Of a stretch of DNA of 64,000 nucleotides, positions 52,053 through 58,721 are shown piece by piece. This DNA is from Ramlibacter tataouinensis (GTDB taxonomy: Bacteria; Pseudomonadota; Gammaproteobacteria; Burkholderiales; Burkholderiaceae_C): contig NZ_CP116009.1 in assembly GCF_027941915.1 (NCBI RefSeq), positions 3,658,001 through 3,722,000 on the forward strand. Direction: 5' to 3'. The translations under genes were made by a program, and so were the position numbers. Positions within the stretch are counted from its first letter, which is position 1. Each line of letters opens with the position of its first letter. Below the pieces are notes generated by a model. That model was not told the origin of the DNA. It saw only the letters and a list, made by a program, of their open reading frames with translations, and did not search any database.

Positions 52053-52727
52053 ATGAACCGCCAGCGAATTCCCCGGGTCCCTAGGTGGAAACAAGCCTTG
52101 GCAATCGCGTGCATGGTCTACGCAGCCACCGTCTGGGCTTTGCCCGTGTTCATGTTGCCATTCGTGAACATCCTTCCCTTCGTCCACGAGAGGGGAGTTG
52201 TCGACCGGCTGTTCTTCTCGATGGCAGGGAGCGCATTACTTGTCGCAGTTCTGTTGGGGCTGAACGGGGGAAGGCCGCCGAAGGAAGCGTCTGTTGGTGG
52301 AACCACTCGGCAGAAGGTCCTTCACTGGATCGGGGTAATCAGCGGCCTCGCTATGTTCACGTACTCGGGCGCGGCCCTTAGTCCCAACCTGTTCGGAATC
52401 ACAACGAAGCTCCTTCCGCAACAAACCTACACCGCACGAGTTTCCATTGACTCAGCGGAGTACTACGGCTCGCGGTACAAGTCTGTGGCCTTGGAGTACC
52501 GGGACGACATCACGAGAGAACCTCGCCACCTCGTGATTTCGAAGCGCCTCTTTGATTACCCTCACCTCAAGTCCGGCGATGTAGTTGAACTGCGCGGACG
52601 AAGGACTGTCCTTGGGGACTATGTGGACGGGCTCTCGCTTCGGCAGAGGGCTAACAGGTCGATCGACGCGGACGTCCTATCGGCGGGCTCCGCCCGCCTT
52701 CTGGCCGCCGGTCATCTCCGACGTTAG
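52053..52727 (+). CDS. Cassette 1: membrane protein with soluble C-terminal domain, 224 aa
   Basis: Three hydrophobic segments (about 13-40, VYAATVWALPVFMLPFVNIL; about 53-70, FFSMAGSALLVAVLLGL; about 90-110, VLHWIGVISGLAMFTYSG). A beta-rich domain follows (YTARVSIDSAEYYGSRYKSV) and the LKSGDVVELRGRRTVLGDYV segment near 180-200. No known family is recognised. The start is 8 bases after the GTTAGCC core. Oddly, the frame does not stop at the R'' box but runs through the entire attC site and ends in the R' TAG, so the last 25 residues are attC-encoded. Confidence 0.65.
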   Translation: MNRQRIPRVPRWKQALAIACMVYAATVWALPVFMLPFVNILPFVHERGVVDRLFFSMAGSALLVAVLLGLNGGRPPKEASVGGTTRQKVLHWIGVISGLAMFTYSGAALSPNLFGITTKLLPQQTYTARVSIDSAEYYGSRYKSVALEYRDDITREPRHLVISKRLFDYPHLKSGDVVELRGRRTVLGDYVDGLSLRQRANRSIDADVLSAGSARLLAAGHLRR

Positions 52728-52729
52728 AC
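52649..52729 (+). other. attC site 1 (81 bp)
   Basis: R'' GGCTAAC at 52649-52655 and R' GTTAGAC at 52723-52729, complementary except one base. A perfect central hairpin GGCGGGC-TCC-GCCCGCC and the half-site AGGTCGATCGA lie between. Length and layout fit a folded single-strand attC recombination site. Confidence 0.82.
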
Positions 52730-52744
52730 ATCAGAGGGCCACGT

Positions 52745-53209
52745 ATGGACATCGCATCGGTTACTGCGGCTCTGGGCAGCATCAAGACTGCGACAGACAT
52801 CGCGAAGTTCATTCGCGAGAGCGATCTGTCAATCGAAAAGGCGGAGTTGAAGCTGAAGCTCGCGGACCTGATGAACGCGCTTGCGGATGCGAGGATCGAA
52901 GTAGCGGAGATTCAGCAGGCCGCGGCCGAAGCTGAAAGCCAGATCAAAGACTTGAAGACACAACTTGCCATTCGCGCAAAGGTGAAGTGGGAAGAGCCTC
53001 TCTACTGGCTCGAAACCGAGTCGGGCCGCGACGGGCCCTTCTGCCAGCGTTGCTATGACACAGAGGAAAAGCTGGTGCGACTCCAGGGCAGCGGGGACGG
53101 GCACTACTCGTGCCGCGCGTGCAGGTGCGGCTACACCACCCCAGCTGCCCGTGCCCGAGAGGAGGCCGCGATGCGCGAGCACCAAGCACGCGGATCGGAC
53201 TACTTCTGA
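52745..53209 (+). CDS. Cassette 2: coiled-coil plus zinc-ribbon protein, 154 aa
   Basis: The N-terminal 85 residues form a long coiled coil (LIEKAELKLK-type heptads, EIQQAAAEAESQIKDLKTQL). The C-terminus has a four-Cys zinc ribbon, CQRCYDTEEKLVRLQ with CRACRCGYTTP, ending in a charged tail. It is cytoplasmic. Such coiled-coil/zinc-ribbon proteins recur in cassette arrays and near prophages, but no function is known to me. The ATG lies 15 bases after the R' core of attC site 1; the stop is one base before the next R''. Confidence 0.65.
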   Translation: MDIASVTAALGSIKTATDIAKFIRESDLSIEKAELKLKLADLMNALADARIEVAEIQQAAAEAESQIKDLKTQLAIRAKVKWEEPLYWLETESGRDGPFCQRCYDTEEKLVRLQGSGDGHYSCRACRCGYTTPAARAREEAAMREHQARGSDYF

Positions 53210-53210
53210 T

Positions 53211-53291
53211 GTCTAACATGGCAGTCGACACGGACGTACTCGCGGCACGCTGTCGCGTGCCTATGGTCCGCCGGTCACTTCTACGTTAGAC
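53211..53291 (+). other. attC site 2 (81 bp)
   Basis: R'' GTCTAAC (53211-53217) and R' GTTAGAC (53285-53291) are exact reverse complements. The centre holds the perfect hairpin GGCACGC-TGTC-GCGTGCC. The right half CCGCCGGTCA is shared with attC site 1. This is the best attC in the window. Confidence 0.88.
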
Positions 53292-53292
53292 C

Positions 53293-53712
53293 ATGAGTGA
53301 CGGCGGTTCGTATTCGACAGCAGCAGGAGAGCACTTGGTGCTCGGACAGCTGTTGCGTCTCGGTGTGAGTGCGTATCTCGCTCAAGGTCCCACTCAAAAA
53401 GGGTGGGACATCATTCTCAAGCGTGGTGACGAACTGAAGACCGTTCAAGTAAAGACCATTAGCTGGCCGAAGGAGAAGGCTGTAAACGGCAAGCTCACCT
53501 CTGGCTTCGACTACCTGGTCGTGGTTCTTCTTGACCGGGACAAGACCCACCCGAGGTACCTGGTGTTCGCCGCACATGAAGTCGAGCAGTTCCTCTCGAA
53601 AGAAAATCCAGAACGCCAGACCAAAGCACGGACCCTTACCGTCAGTAATCACAAGCTGGAGCCGGACGGTTCCTTGCAAAAGTATGAGAACAATTGGCGG
53701 GTCATGGTCTAA
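53293..53712 (+). CDS. Cassette 3: PD-(D/E)xK-like nuclease, 139 aa
   Basis: A short restriction-like fold: Glu in AAGEHLVLGQLLRLGV, Asp in KGWDIILKRGD, then the QVK version of ExK in LKTVQVKTISWP, followed by FDYLVVVLLDRD and a C-terminal helix. This E-D-QxK pattern is found in Hjc/resolvase-like and predicted restriction endonucleases. It would cut DNA; an anti-phage role is inferred from the cassette setting. The ATG starts two bases after the R' core, and the TAA is inside the next R'' (GTCTAAC), the classic cassette layout. Confidence 0.7.
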   Translation: MSDGGSYSTAAGEHLVLGQLLRLGVSAYLAQGPTQKGWDIILKRGDELKTVQVKTISWPKEKAVNGKLTSGFDYLVVVLLDRDKTHPRYLVFAAHEVEQFLSKENPERQTKARTLTVSNHKLEPDGSLQKYENNWRVMV

Positions 53713-53751
53713 CAGGTCGTTCGATACGGGCGGGCAACGCAGACATTAGGC
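53707..53751 (+). other. attC site 3, shortened (45 bp)
   Basis: R'' GTCTAAC (53707-53713) followed by AGGTCGTTCGA, as in attC site 1, and R' ATTAGGC (53745-53751) with a G-to-A first base. At 45 bases it is shorter than ordinary attC sites and the right half-site is missing, so it has probably suffered a deletion. Confidence 0.65.
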
Positions 53752-53770
53752 CGCACAGGAAAGATTCAGC

Positions 53771-54373
53771 TTGATCATCGAGTGCTCAAATTGTCGTCAG
53801 TACGTGGACGCGCGAGAGACCGGGTCGTACTGGCGTCACTTCGATGGACGGGAGCCGTCCCGGCGCTACACCCTGCTTGCTTGCGCTCAATGCCAGGAGC
53901 CAATCCTCGTCGGTCAAACGAACATCGGAAACATGGCAGAGGGTGACAAGTGGGATACGCCCTTCGTCGTCCATCCTCAGGGTGATATCCGTGTCAATCC
54001 GAGCGCACCCAGCGAAATCCGCGCCGCTTTTGAGGAAGCCTGCACGTGCTATCGCACGCAGGCGTACACCGCCTCAGCCATTATGTGCCGCAAGACACTC
54101 GAAGGCGTCTGTGCCGCTCATGGGGTAGAGGAGCGAAATCTCAGCGCGTCATTGCGGAAGATGAAGGAACTGACCCTCATCGACGATCGATTGTTTGAGT
54201 GGTCGGATGCGCTGCGTGTCGTCGGCAACGAAGCCGCGCATGGTGTTCGCGTCGCAATCTCGCAGCCAGACGCAAAGGACGCGATCGAGTTCACGAACGC
54301 CATCCTGGACTACCTCTTCTCGTATCGGGACCGTTTCGAACAATTCAAGAAGCGTCGCGGCAATGCGGCCTAA
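53771..54373 (+). CDS. Cassette 4: zinc-finger DUF4145/HEPN-like protein, 200 aa
   Basis: Two CxxC pairs near the N-terminus (IIECSNCRQYV and LACAQCQEPIL) form a zinc ribbon. Residues 85-190 match DUF4145: YTASAIMCRKTLEGVCAAHG, then DALRVVGNEAAHGVRV, whose R-x3-N-x3-H pattern is HEPN-like. HEPN proteins are often RNases or RNA-binding members of defence and toxin systems. The start is TTG 53771 with AGGAAAG upstream; no ATG lies between it and the zinc ribbon. The TAA falls in the R'' box GCCTAAC. Confidence 0.7.
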   Translation: MIIECSNCRQYVDARETGSYWRHFDGREPSRRYTLLACAQCQEPILVGQTNIGNMAEGDKWDTPFVVHPQGDIRVNPSAPSEIRAAFEEACTCYRTQAYTASAIMCRKTLEGVCAAHGVEERNLSASLRKMKELTLIDDRLFEWSDALRVVGNEAAHGVRVAISQPDAKDAIEFTNAILDYLFSYRDRFEQFKKRRGNAA

Positions 54374-54440
54374 CCTCGTTCTGCCCGACGTGCTGCAGAG
54401 CTTCCTCCGCTCCCGCAATCTGGTAAACATCAACCTAGGC
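54368..54440 (+). other. attC site 4, degenerate (about 73 bp)
   Basis: R'' GCCTAAC overlaps the cassette 4 stop. The right core reads AACCTAGGCC where AACGTTAGGCC is expected, i.e. one base lost and one changed. No strong central hairpin is visible. It is likely a decayed site. Confidence 0.5.
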
Positions 54441-54465
54441 CTGGAACCACTCAAGAGCAAGCGCA

Positions 54466-54849
54466 ATGCACCTCGTAACGCGTTATCGAATCACTGATGC
54501 GACTGCGGCGGCTGAAGTTCGGTCACTTCCGGCTCTTTCAGAGATTCCCTACTTTATGCGTCACCACCGTGGTCGCCTGCGCTACATCGATGACATGGTC
54601 GCCATGGCTTCAAACCGCGCTCACGCGCACCCTACATTTGTCCGACTTAGCGCATTCCACCGACACGAAACGACATACGCAGCTATCGACGCACTTGCGC
54701 CACCCTTGGCAGAGTTCTTCATACATTCGGACATTCTGCCGGTGCTGGAACCCATTTTTTTGCGCTACAGGGATCGTCTTGAAGAACTATCGCCGCGGCT
54801 TTATCGGCAGTTCGCCGAGCGTGGAATACTGATTCCGAGAGAGGTCTAA
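54466..54849 (+). CDS. Cassette 5, first gene: unknown protein, 127 aa
   Basis: No family recognised. It has a helical, moderately basic N-terminal half (RSLPALSEIPYFMRHHRGRL) and a His-rich patch (AFHRHETTYAAIDALAPPLA), ending RDRLEELSPRLYRQFAERGI. No membrane segment. An in-frame ATG at 54556 is an alternative start. The stop is two bases before the next gene's GTG, so the two genes form one cassette and are co-translated. No nucleotidyltransferase (MNT) motif is present. Confidence 0.55.
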   Translation: MHLVTRYRITDATAAAEVRSLPALSEIPYFMRHHRGRLRYIDDMVAMASNRAHAHPTFVRLSAFHRHETTYAAIDALAPPLAEFFIHSDILPVLEPIFLRYRDRLEELSPRLYRQFAERGILIPREV

Positions 54850-54851
54850 AG

Positions 54852-55250
54852 GTGAAGACGCGGTTTATTCGTGTTGCGGAGCGCTCAACTGAGGCCGGAG
54901 ACGCAGCGCTCTCGGCCGGAACTCATGAGAAGGCGAGCTTTCTCGCGTACCACGCCTTCGAGTCGTCCGGATCTGCGCTCGGAGTGCACGTCGGCTTCGA
55001 TATGGGAAAGACTGTGTCGCATCCGACAAAGATCAAGCGCTTCCAGCATGCGGCGAAGCAGGTTGGAATATCAAAACAAGTCGCCCTGTTGGCCGTGCGG
55101 CTGGCGCCCATGCGAAACAGGTTCCTTTATCCCGAGGAACTTCCAGATGGGAGCATCATCGCGCCAGAGGACCAGATCACGCCCGCAAAAGCGGCACAGT
55201 TGGTGAAGGAGGTGAAGCACATGGTGCAAGCAGTTAAAACCAAGCTGTGA
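54852..55250 (+). CDS. Cassette 5, second gene: HEPN-like protein, 132 aa
   Basis: The helical layout matches HEPN domains: ERSTEAGDAALSAGTHEKAS, then FLAYHAFESSGSALGVHVG, HPTKIKRFQHAAKQ, the RNRFLYPEE turn and a last helix (ITPAKAAQLVKEVKHMVQAV). The catalytic Rx4-6H of RNase HEPNs is not clear (RNRFLYP lacks His), so a non-nuclease role is possible. It starts at GTG 54852 with GAGAGAGG upstream. The pair with the preceding gene has the size and spacing of a toxin-antitoxin-like module. Confidence 0.6.
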   Translation: MKTRFIRVAERSTEAGDAALSAGTHEKASFLAYHAFESSGSALGVHVGFDMGKTVSHPTKIKRFQHAAKQVGISKQVALLAVRLAPMRNRFLYPEELPDGSIIAPEDQITPAKAAQLVKEVKHMVQAVKTKL

Positions 55251-55254
55251 CGCT

Positions 55255-55320
55255 GCCTAACAGATCGTTCGACGAGGACACGGAGCTTGCCTCGCTTTGG
55301 TCGACACTCTCACATAACGG
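55255..55320 (+). other. attC site 5, left half clear
   Basis: R'' GCCTAAC (55255-55261) followed by AGATCGTTCGACGAGGACAC, matching the left halves of sites 1 and 3. The right part has GGTCGACACTCTCAC, but the expected GTTAGGC core is replaced by ATAACGG near 55314-55320. The right boundary is therefore approximate. Confidence 0.5.
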
Positions 55321-55431
55321 AGAGTGCGGTCAATGCGACGACCGTTCGGGTCGGTCACGTTCACGGACTCCAGTCAGGCCCGCGTCAGCCGACACGCTGT
55401 GCGCCTAATTGAGTCTCAAGTCAGCTTGCAC

Positions 55432-55689
55432 ATGACCGAACGTCGCAGAGTAGTCCTGTGGCTTGGCCTCGCCCTGTCACTGCCAGCCGCCGCATACGCG
55501 AGCCTGGGCTTCGTCTATTTCGTCTGGCTCGAGGGCTTGCAGCAGTGGCCCGCCGGGAGAGCCGGCCTCTTGGCGGTTGGCGCCTTGGCCCTTGGCATCC
55601 TTTGTGCCGGCACTTTCATCTATTGCCTGGTGTCGTTGATCAGGAACGCGCGCCGCCCAGATCCGGATAACCAGGGTCCAGCCACCTGA
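55432..55689 (+). CDS. Cassette 6: small two-TM membrane protein, 85 aa
   Basis: MTERRRVVLWLGLALSLPAA begins the first membrane segment (about 7-30). A second follows (about 42-68, AGLLAVGALALGILCAGTFI), then a basic cytoplasmic tail (LIRNARRPDPDNQ). No family recognised. An in-frame ATG at 55324 would add 36 residues without conserved character. The 180 bases before the start hold the rest of attC site 5 and no other gene. Confidence 0.5.
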   Translation: MTERRRVVLWLGLALSLPAAAYASLGFVYFVWLEGLQQWPAGRAGLLAVGALALGILCAGTFIYCLVSLIRNARRPDPDNQGPAT

Positions 55690-55771
55690 CGGCGGGCGAC
55701 ACGGGCGCACAAGTCCCGCCGTGCGCATCGAGCACGTCCCGCATGAGCGCCGGCCACGTCCAACGTTAGAA
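55684..55771 (+). other. attC site 6, putative (88 bp)
   Basis: R' GTTAGAA (55765-55771) is preceded by CCGGCCACGTCCAAC, like the right half of site 1. The left box ACCTGAC differs from RYYYAAC by one base and contains the stop TGA of cassette 6. A strong stem ACGGCGGG/CCCGCCGT sits in between. Confidence 0.5.
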
Positions 55772-55775
55772 GCTC

Positions 55776-56225
55776 GTGTTCCTTCGCGCCGTCCTCGCCT
55801 TCCTCGCACTACCAGGCATCGTCGCGTTTGCCATTCCCCTCGCTTGGGTACTCGCCGCTTCCGATGCGCAAGTCGTATGGCCGCTTGGCCTCGTCCCGCT
55901 GGGCATCGGTTGCATCGGCCTGCTGTGGTGCGTGCGGGACTTCTACGTCCAGGGCAAGGGCACCCTCGCTCCCTGGTCGCCTCCGGCCCATCTGGTGGTC
56001 GTCGGCCTGTACCGCTACACACGCAATCCCATGTATGTCGCGGTCCTTCTGATCCTGGTGGGATGGGCGGCATCGTTCGGGGTGGCGGGGCTCTATGTGT
56101 ACGCCGCGGTGGTGGCGGTCGCGTTCCACCTTCGCGTCGTCCTGGGTGAAGAACCCTGGCTCGCGCACAGGCACGGCGAGCAGTGGCACGAGTACGCCCG
56201 GCGGGTCCCGCGCTGGATCTGGTGA
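55776..56225 (+). CDS. Cassette 7: isoprenylcysteine carboxyl methyltransferase (ICMT)-family membrane protein
   Basis: 149 residues with about four membrane segments. The C-terminal ICMT/PEMT-like methyltransferase signature is clear: GLYRYTRNPMYVAVLLILVG, then GEEPWLAHRHGEQWHEYARR-type ending (E-E-P-x-L and Y-x3-V-P-R). It binds S-adenosylmethionine within the membrane; the substrate is unknown. The GTG start (55776) lies only four bases after the R' core GTTAGAA. Composition is more GC-rich than the other cassettes. Confidence 0.75.
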   Translation: MFLRAVLAFLALPGIVAFAIPLAWVLAASDAQVVWPLGLVPLGIGCIGLLWCVRDFYVQGKGTLAPWSPPAHLVVVGLYRYTRNPMYVAVLLILVGWAASFGVAGLYVYAAVVAVAFHLRVVLGEEPWLAHRHGEQWHEYARRVPRWIW

Positions 56226-56270
56226 ACACCATGCGGACCGTTGCTGCTTCTGCCTATGCCGCCCGGAAAG

Positions 56271-56705
56271 ATGGCTGACGACCTCTCACCCCGGCTCGCG
56301 GCCGTGGTCGACGCCTTGCCCTTGCGGCCCGGCATCCGTGTCCTGGAGATCGGTTGCGGGCCGGGTGCGGCTGCGCGTGCCATCGCCCGGCGCATCGGCG
56401 AAGGCTATGTGCTCGGTATCGACCGCTCGGCCAAGGCCATTGCCCAGGCCCGCGCGAGCTCTACGGCGGAGATAGCCGCCGGCCGCCTGGGCTTTCGCGT
56501 CGCTGCCATCGAGGCGTTCACGCTCGAGCCTGGCGAGCCACCGTACGACATCGCCTTTGCCGTGCGGGTCGGCGCGCTCGATGGACGCCATCCCGAGCTC
56601 GAGCAGGCAGCGCTCAGCCGGATCGCCAGCGCGCTGCGCCCGGGCGGCCGCCTGGTCGTGGACGGCGGCGAACCTCTGCGGGAGGTTCGGCTGGGCGCGC
56701 CCTAA
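56271..56705 (+). CDS. Class I SAM-dependent methyltransferase, 144 aa
   Basis: A short methyltransferase. Motif I is VLEIGCGPGAAARAIARR and the acidic end of strand 2 is VLGIDRSAKAIAQAR; strand 4 AFAVRVGALD and strand 5 ALRPGGRLVVDGGEP follow. The C-terminal substrate part is missing compared with full-size relatives. Upstream in-frame starts (ATG 56256, TTG 56241) are possible. The stop lies in an R''-like CCCTAAC, which suggests it is cassette cargo with a lost attC. Confidence 0.75.
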   Translation: MADDLSPRLAAVVDALPLRPGIRVLEIGCGPGAAARAIARRIGEGYVLGIDRSAKAIAQARASSTAEIAAGRLGFRVAAIEAFTLEPGEPPYDIAFAVRVGALDGRHPELEQAALSRIASALRPGGRLVVDGGEPLREVRLGAP

Positions 56706-56768
56706 CATGGCGCTTCCGTGTCGCGCCTGCTGGCGTCCACCAGTCGCGCCCCTGAAGCGGAGACCTCC

Positions 56769-57803
56769 ATGCCCACCGACACCGACCTGCATCACCTGCG
56801 CCGCTGCATCGAACTGGCCGCCGAGGCGCTGGAGGCGGGCGACCAGCCGTTCGGCTCGGTGCTCGTGGGCGCCGACGGGCGCAGGCTGGCCGAGGAGCGC
56901 AACCGCGTCGGGGGCGGTGACGAGACCCGGCACCCCGAATTCGAGCTCGCGCGCTGGGCCGCCGCGAACCTGAGCCCCGCCGAGCGCGCGGCCGCCACCG
57001 TCTACACCTCGGGTGAGCACTGTCCGATGTGCTCGGCCGCGCATGGCTGGGTGGGGCTGGGGCGCATCGTCTTCGCCACCTCCTCGCAGCAGCTGTCGGG
57101 CTGGCTGGCGCAGATGGGCGTGCCCGCGTCGCCGGTGCAGGCCCTGCCGATCCGGCAGGTGGTGCCCAGCCTTGGCGTGGAAGGCCCGGTGCCGGAGCTC
57201 GCCGAGCCGGTGCACGAGCTGCACCGGCGCTTCCACCAGCAGCCGCCGCGGCCAAGCCTGGGGGAGGGCGCAGGTGATGCGGCCGCAGCCGCGGCGCCCG
57301 ACTTCCCGATCGAAGGCGGCTGCGATTGCGGCGCCGTGCGCTACCGCATGGCCACGGCGCCGCTGTTCGTGCATGCCTGCCACTGCCGCTGGTGCCAGCG
57401 CGAATCGGGCAGCGCCTTCGTGCTCAACGCGATGATCGAGTCGGACCGGGTCACGGACCTGGGCCAGGCGCCCGAAGTGATTCAAACGCCGTCGGCCAGC
57501 GGCCGCGGCCAGCTCATCGCGCGCTGCCCGCACTGCAAGATGGCGCTGTGGAGCCACTATGCGGGCGGCGGGACGCGCGCGAAATTCGTGCGCGTCGGCA
57601 CGCTGGACCAGCCCGACCGGCTGCCGCCGGACATCCACATCTTCACCCGGTCCCGCCAGCCGTGGGTGGTCCTGCCGCCGGGCACGCCGGCCGTGCCGGC
57701 GTACTACGATCGAAACGCGTACTGGCCGCCGGAAAGCCTGGCGCGCTGGCAGGCGCTGCAGGCGGGGCCAGGTGGAGCACCGGCCGATGTGGGCGGCAGA
57801 TAG
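56769..57803 (+). CDS. Cytidine/guanine deaminase-like domain fused to GFA (CENP-V) domain
   Basis: 344 residues. Residues 1-150 are a deaminase-fold enzyme: PFGSVLVGADGRRLAEERN, the zinc His and proton-shuttle Glu in RHPEFELARWA (HPE instead of HAE), and the Cys pair in SGEHCPMCSAAHGW. Residues 175-300 are a glutathione-dependent formaldehyde-activating-like domain: GGCDCGAVRYRM, CHCRWCQRESGSAF and CPHCKMALWSHY (seven Cys for zinc). An Ala-rich linker joins them and the frame is uninterrupted, so this is a true fusion. Substrates are unknown. Confidence 0.85.
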   Translation: MPTDTDLHHLRRCIELAAEALEAGDQPFGSVLVGADGRRLAEERNRVGGGDETRHPEFELARWAAANLSPAERAAATVYTSGEHCPMCSAAHGWVGLGRIVFATSSQQLSGWLAQMGVPASPVQALPIRQVVPSLGVEGPVPELAEPVHELHRRFHQQPPRPSLGEGAGDAAAAAAPDFPIEGGCDCGAVRYRMATAPLFVHACHCRWCQRESGSAFVLNAMIESDRVTDLGQAPEVIQTPSASGRGQLIARCPHCKMALWSHYAGGGTRAKFVRVGTLDQPDRLPPDIHIFTRSRQPWVVLPPGTPAVPAYYDRNAYWPPESLARWQALQAGPGGAPADVGGR

Positions 57804-57812
57804 GAGCGCACG

Positions 57813-58157
57813 ATGGGAAACGAACACGAGGCACACGAGACGAAGGGCGTGACGGTGGCTCTGCTGGCGACCGTCGACCTCGGCCCCGAGATCGAGGGCA
57901 TGGCGGGCCGCCAGCTGCGGATGCGCAAGGTGACCATCGAGCCGGGCGGCGTCTTCGGGCCGGTGCACGACCACAAGGACCGGCCGGGCACCGTCTACAT
58001 CCTGCAGGGAACGATCACCGACCACCGCAACGGGGTGGCCACCGACTACGGGCCGGGCGTGGGCTGGCCCGAGGACAGGAACACCGTCCACTGGCTGGAG
58101 AACCGGGGAACGATCCCGGCGGTGGAGATCTCGGTCGACATCGTCAAGCAGCCGTAA
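57813..58157 (+). CDS. Cupin-domain protein
   Basis: 114 residues, one conserved barrel. The metal-type first motif reads GPVHDHKDRPGTVYILQG (H-x-H-x6-Y, Glu position replaced by Thr/Val region) and the second motif runs NTVHWLENRG. The N-terminus AHETKGVTVALLATVDLGPE is typical of the short cupins near efflux or oxidative genes. It starts nine bases after the fusion gene. Function unknown; probably a small metal-binding enzyme or sensor. Confidence 0.75.
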   Translation: MGNEHEAHETKGVTVALLATVDLGPEIEGMAGRQLRMRKVTIEPGGVFGPVHDHKDRPGTVYILQGTITDHRNGVATDYGPGVGWPEDRNTVHWLENRGTIPAVEISVDIVKQP

Positions 58158-58170
58158 GCCCACGCCCGCC

Positions 58171-58710
58171 ATGCAAGACCGCGACGAACTGCTCCAAATG
58201 CTGAAGGCCCGGTTCGAGAAGAACATGCATCGCCACCCGGGCGTCGCATGGCCCGAGGTGCAGGCCAGGCTGACAGGCAACTCTGCCGCGCTGGCATCGC
58301 TGCTGGCGATGGAAACGTCCGGCGGCGAACCCGATGTGATCGGCCAGGCCGGGGAGGGCGGGCAGTTCCGGTTCTGCGATTGCTCCCCGGAGAGCCCGGC
58401 CGGGCGCAGGAGCCTCTGCTACGACCCGGGGGCACTCGAGTCCCGCAAGGAGAACAGGCCGCAAGGCAGTGCCCTCGGGATGGCCGCCTCGATGGGCATC
58501 GAGCTGTTGACGCAAGCGCAGTACCGGGAACTGCAGCAGCTCGGTGAGTTCGATACCAAGACGTCGAGCTGGATCGACACACCGGCCGATGTCCGCTCGC
58601 TCGGCGGTGCCCTGTTCTGCGATCGCCGGTACGGCATGGTGTTCGTGTATCACAACGGCGCGCAGTCGTACTACGCCGCGCGCGGGTTCCGCGGCTCGCT
58701 GCGCGTGTGA
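58171..58710 (+). CDS. DUF4256 family protein
   Basis: 179 residues of the DUF4256 type: LKARFEKNMHRHPGVAWPEV, GGEPDVIGQAGEGGQFRFCD, then CSPESPAGRRSLCYDPGALE and LTQAQYRELQQLGEFDTKTS, ending with FVYHNGAQSYYAARGFRG. No catalytic role is established for the family. It is 13 bases after the cupin gene, and its TGA overlaps a GTG of the next gene (GTGA). Confidence 0.8.
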   Translation: MQDRDELLQMLKARFEKNMHRHPGVAWPEVQARLTGNSAALASLLAMETSGGEPDVIGQAGEGGQFRFCDCSPESPAGRRSLCYDPGALESRKENRPQGSALGMAASMGIELLTQAQYRELQQLGEFDTKTSSWIDTPADVRSLGGALFCDRRYGMVFVYHNGAQSYYAARGFRGSLRV

Positions 58711-58721
58711 GCGCAAGTTCC

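Larger units (their letters stand above)
52039..56706 (+). mobile_element. Integron cassette array without integrase (CALIN)
   Basis: A row of same-strand genes (52053-56705) separated by attC-like sites. R'' boxes overlap the stop codons and R' cores (GTTRRRY-like) lie about 2-20 bases before the next start at the clearer junctions. Two sites are complete 81-base attCs (52649, 53211). Others (53707, 54368, 55255, 55684) are shortened or altered in one half. Left-half sequence TAACAG(G/A)TCG(T/A)TCGA recurs in three sites. The first five cassettes are clearly lower in GC than the flanks. No integrase gene is seen in the window. The right end is set at an R''-like CCCTAAC on the methyltransferase stop, with no R' after it. 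Confidence 0.75.

Noticed and set aside
54195-54497. Plus-strand frame overlapping the DUF4145 gene end
   Set aside because: Out of frame with supported genes, low-complexity Ser/Arg content, no start signal.
56700-56706. CCCTAAC at the methyltransferase stop as a full attC site
   Set aside because: No matching GTTRRRY core or hairpin follows within 150 bases; treated only as a possible right-end remnant.
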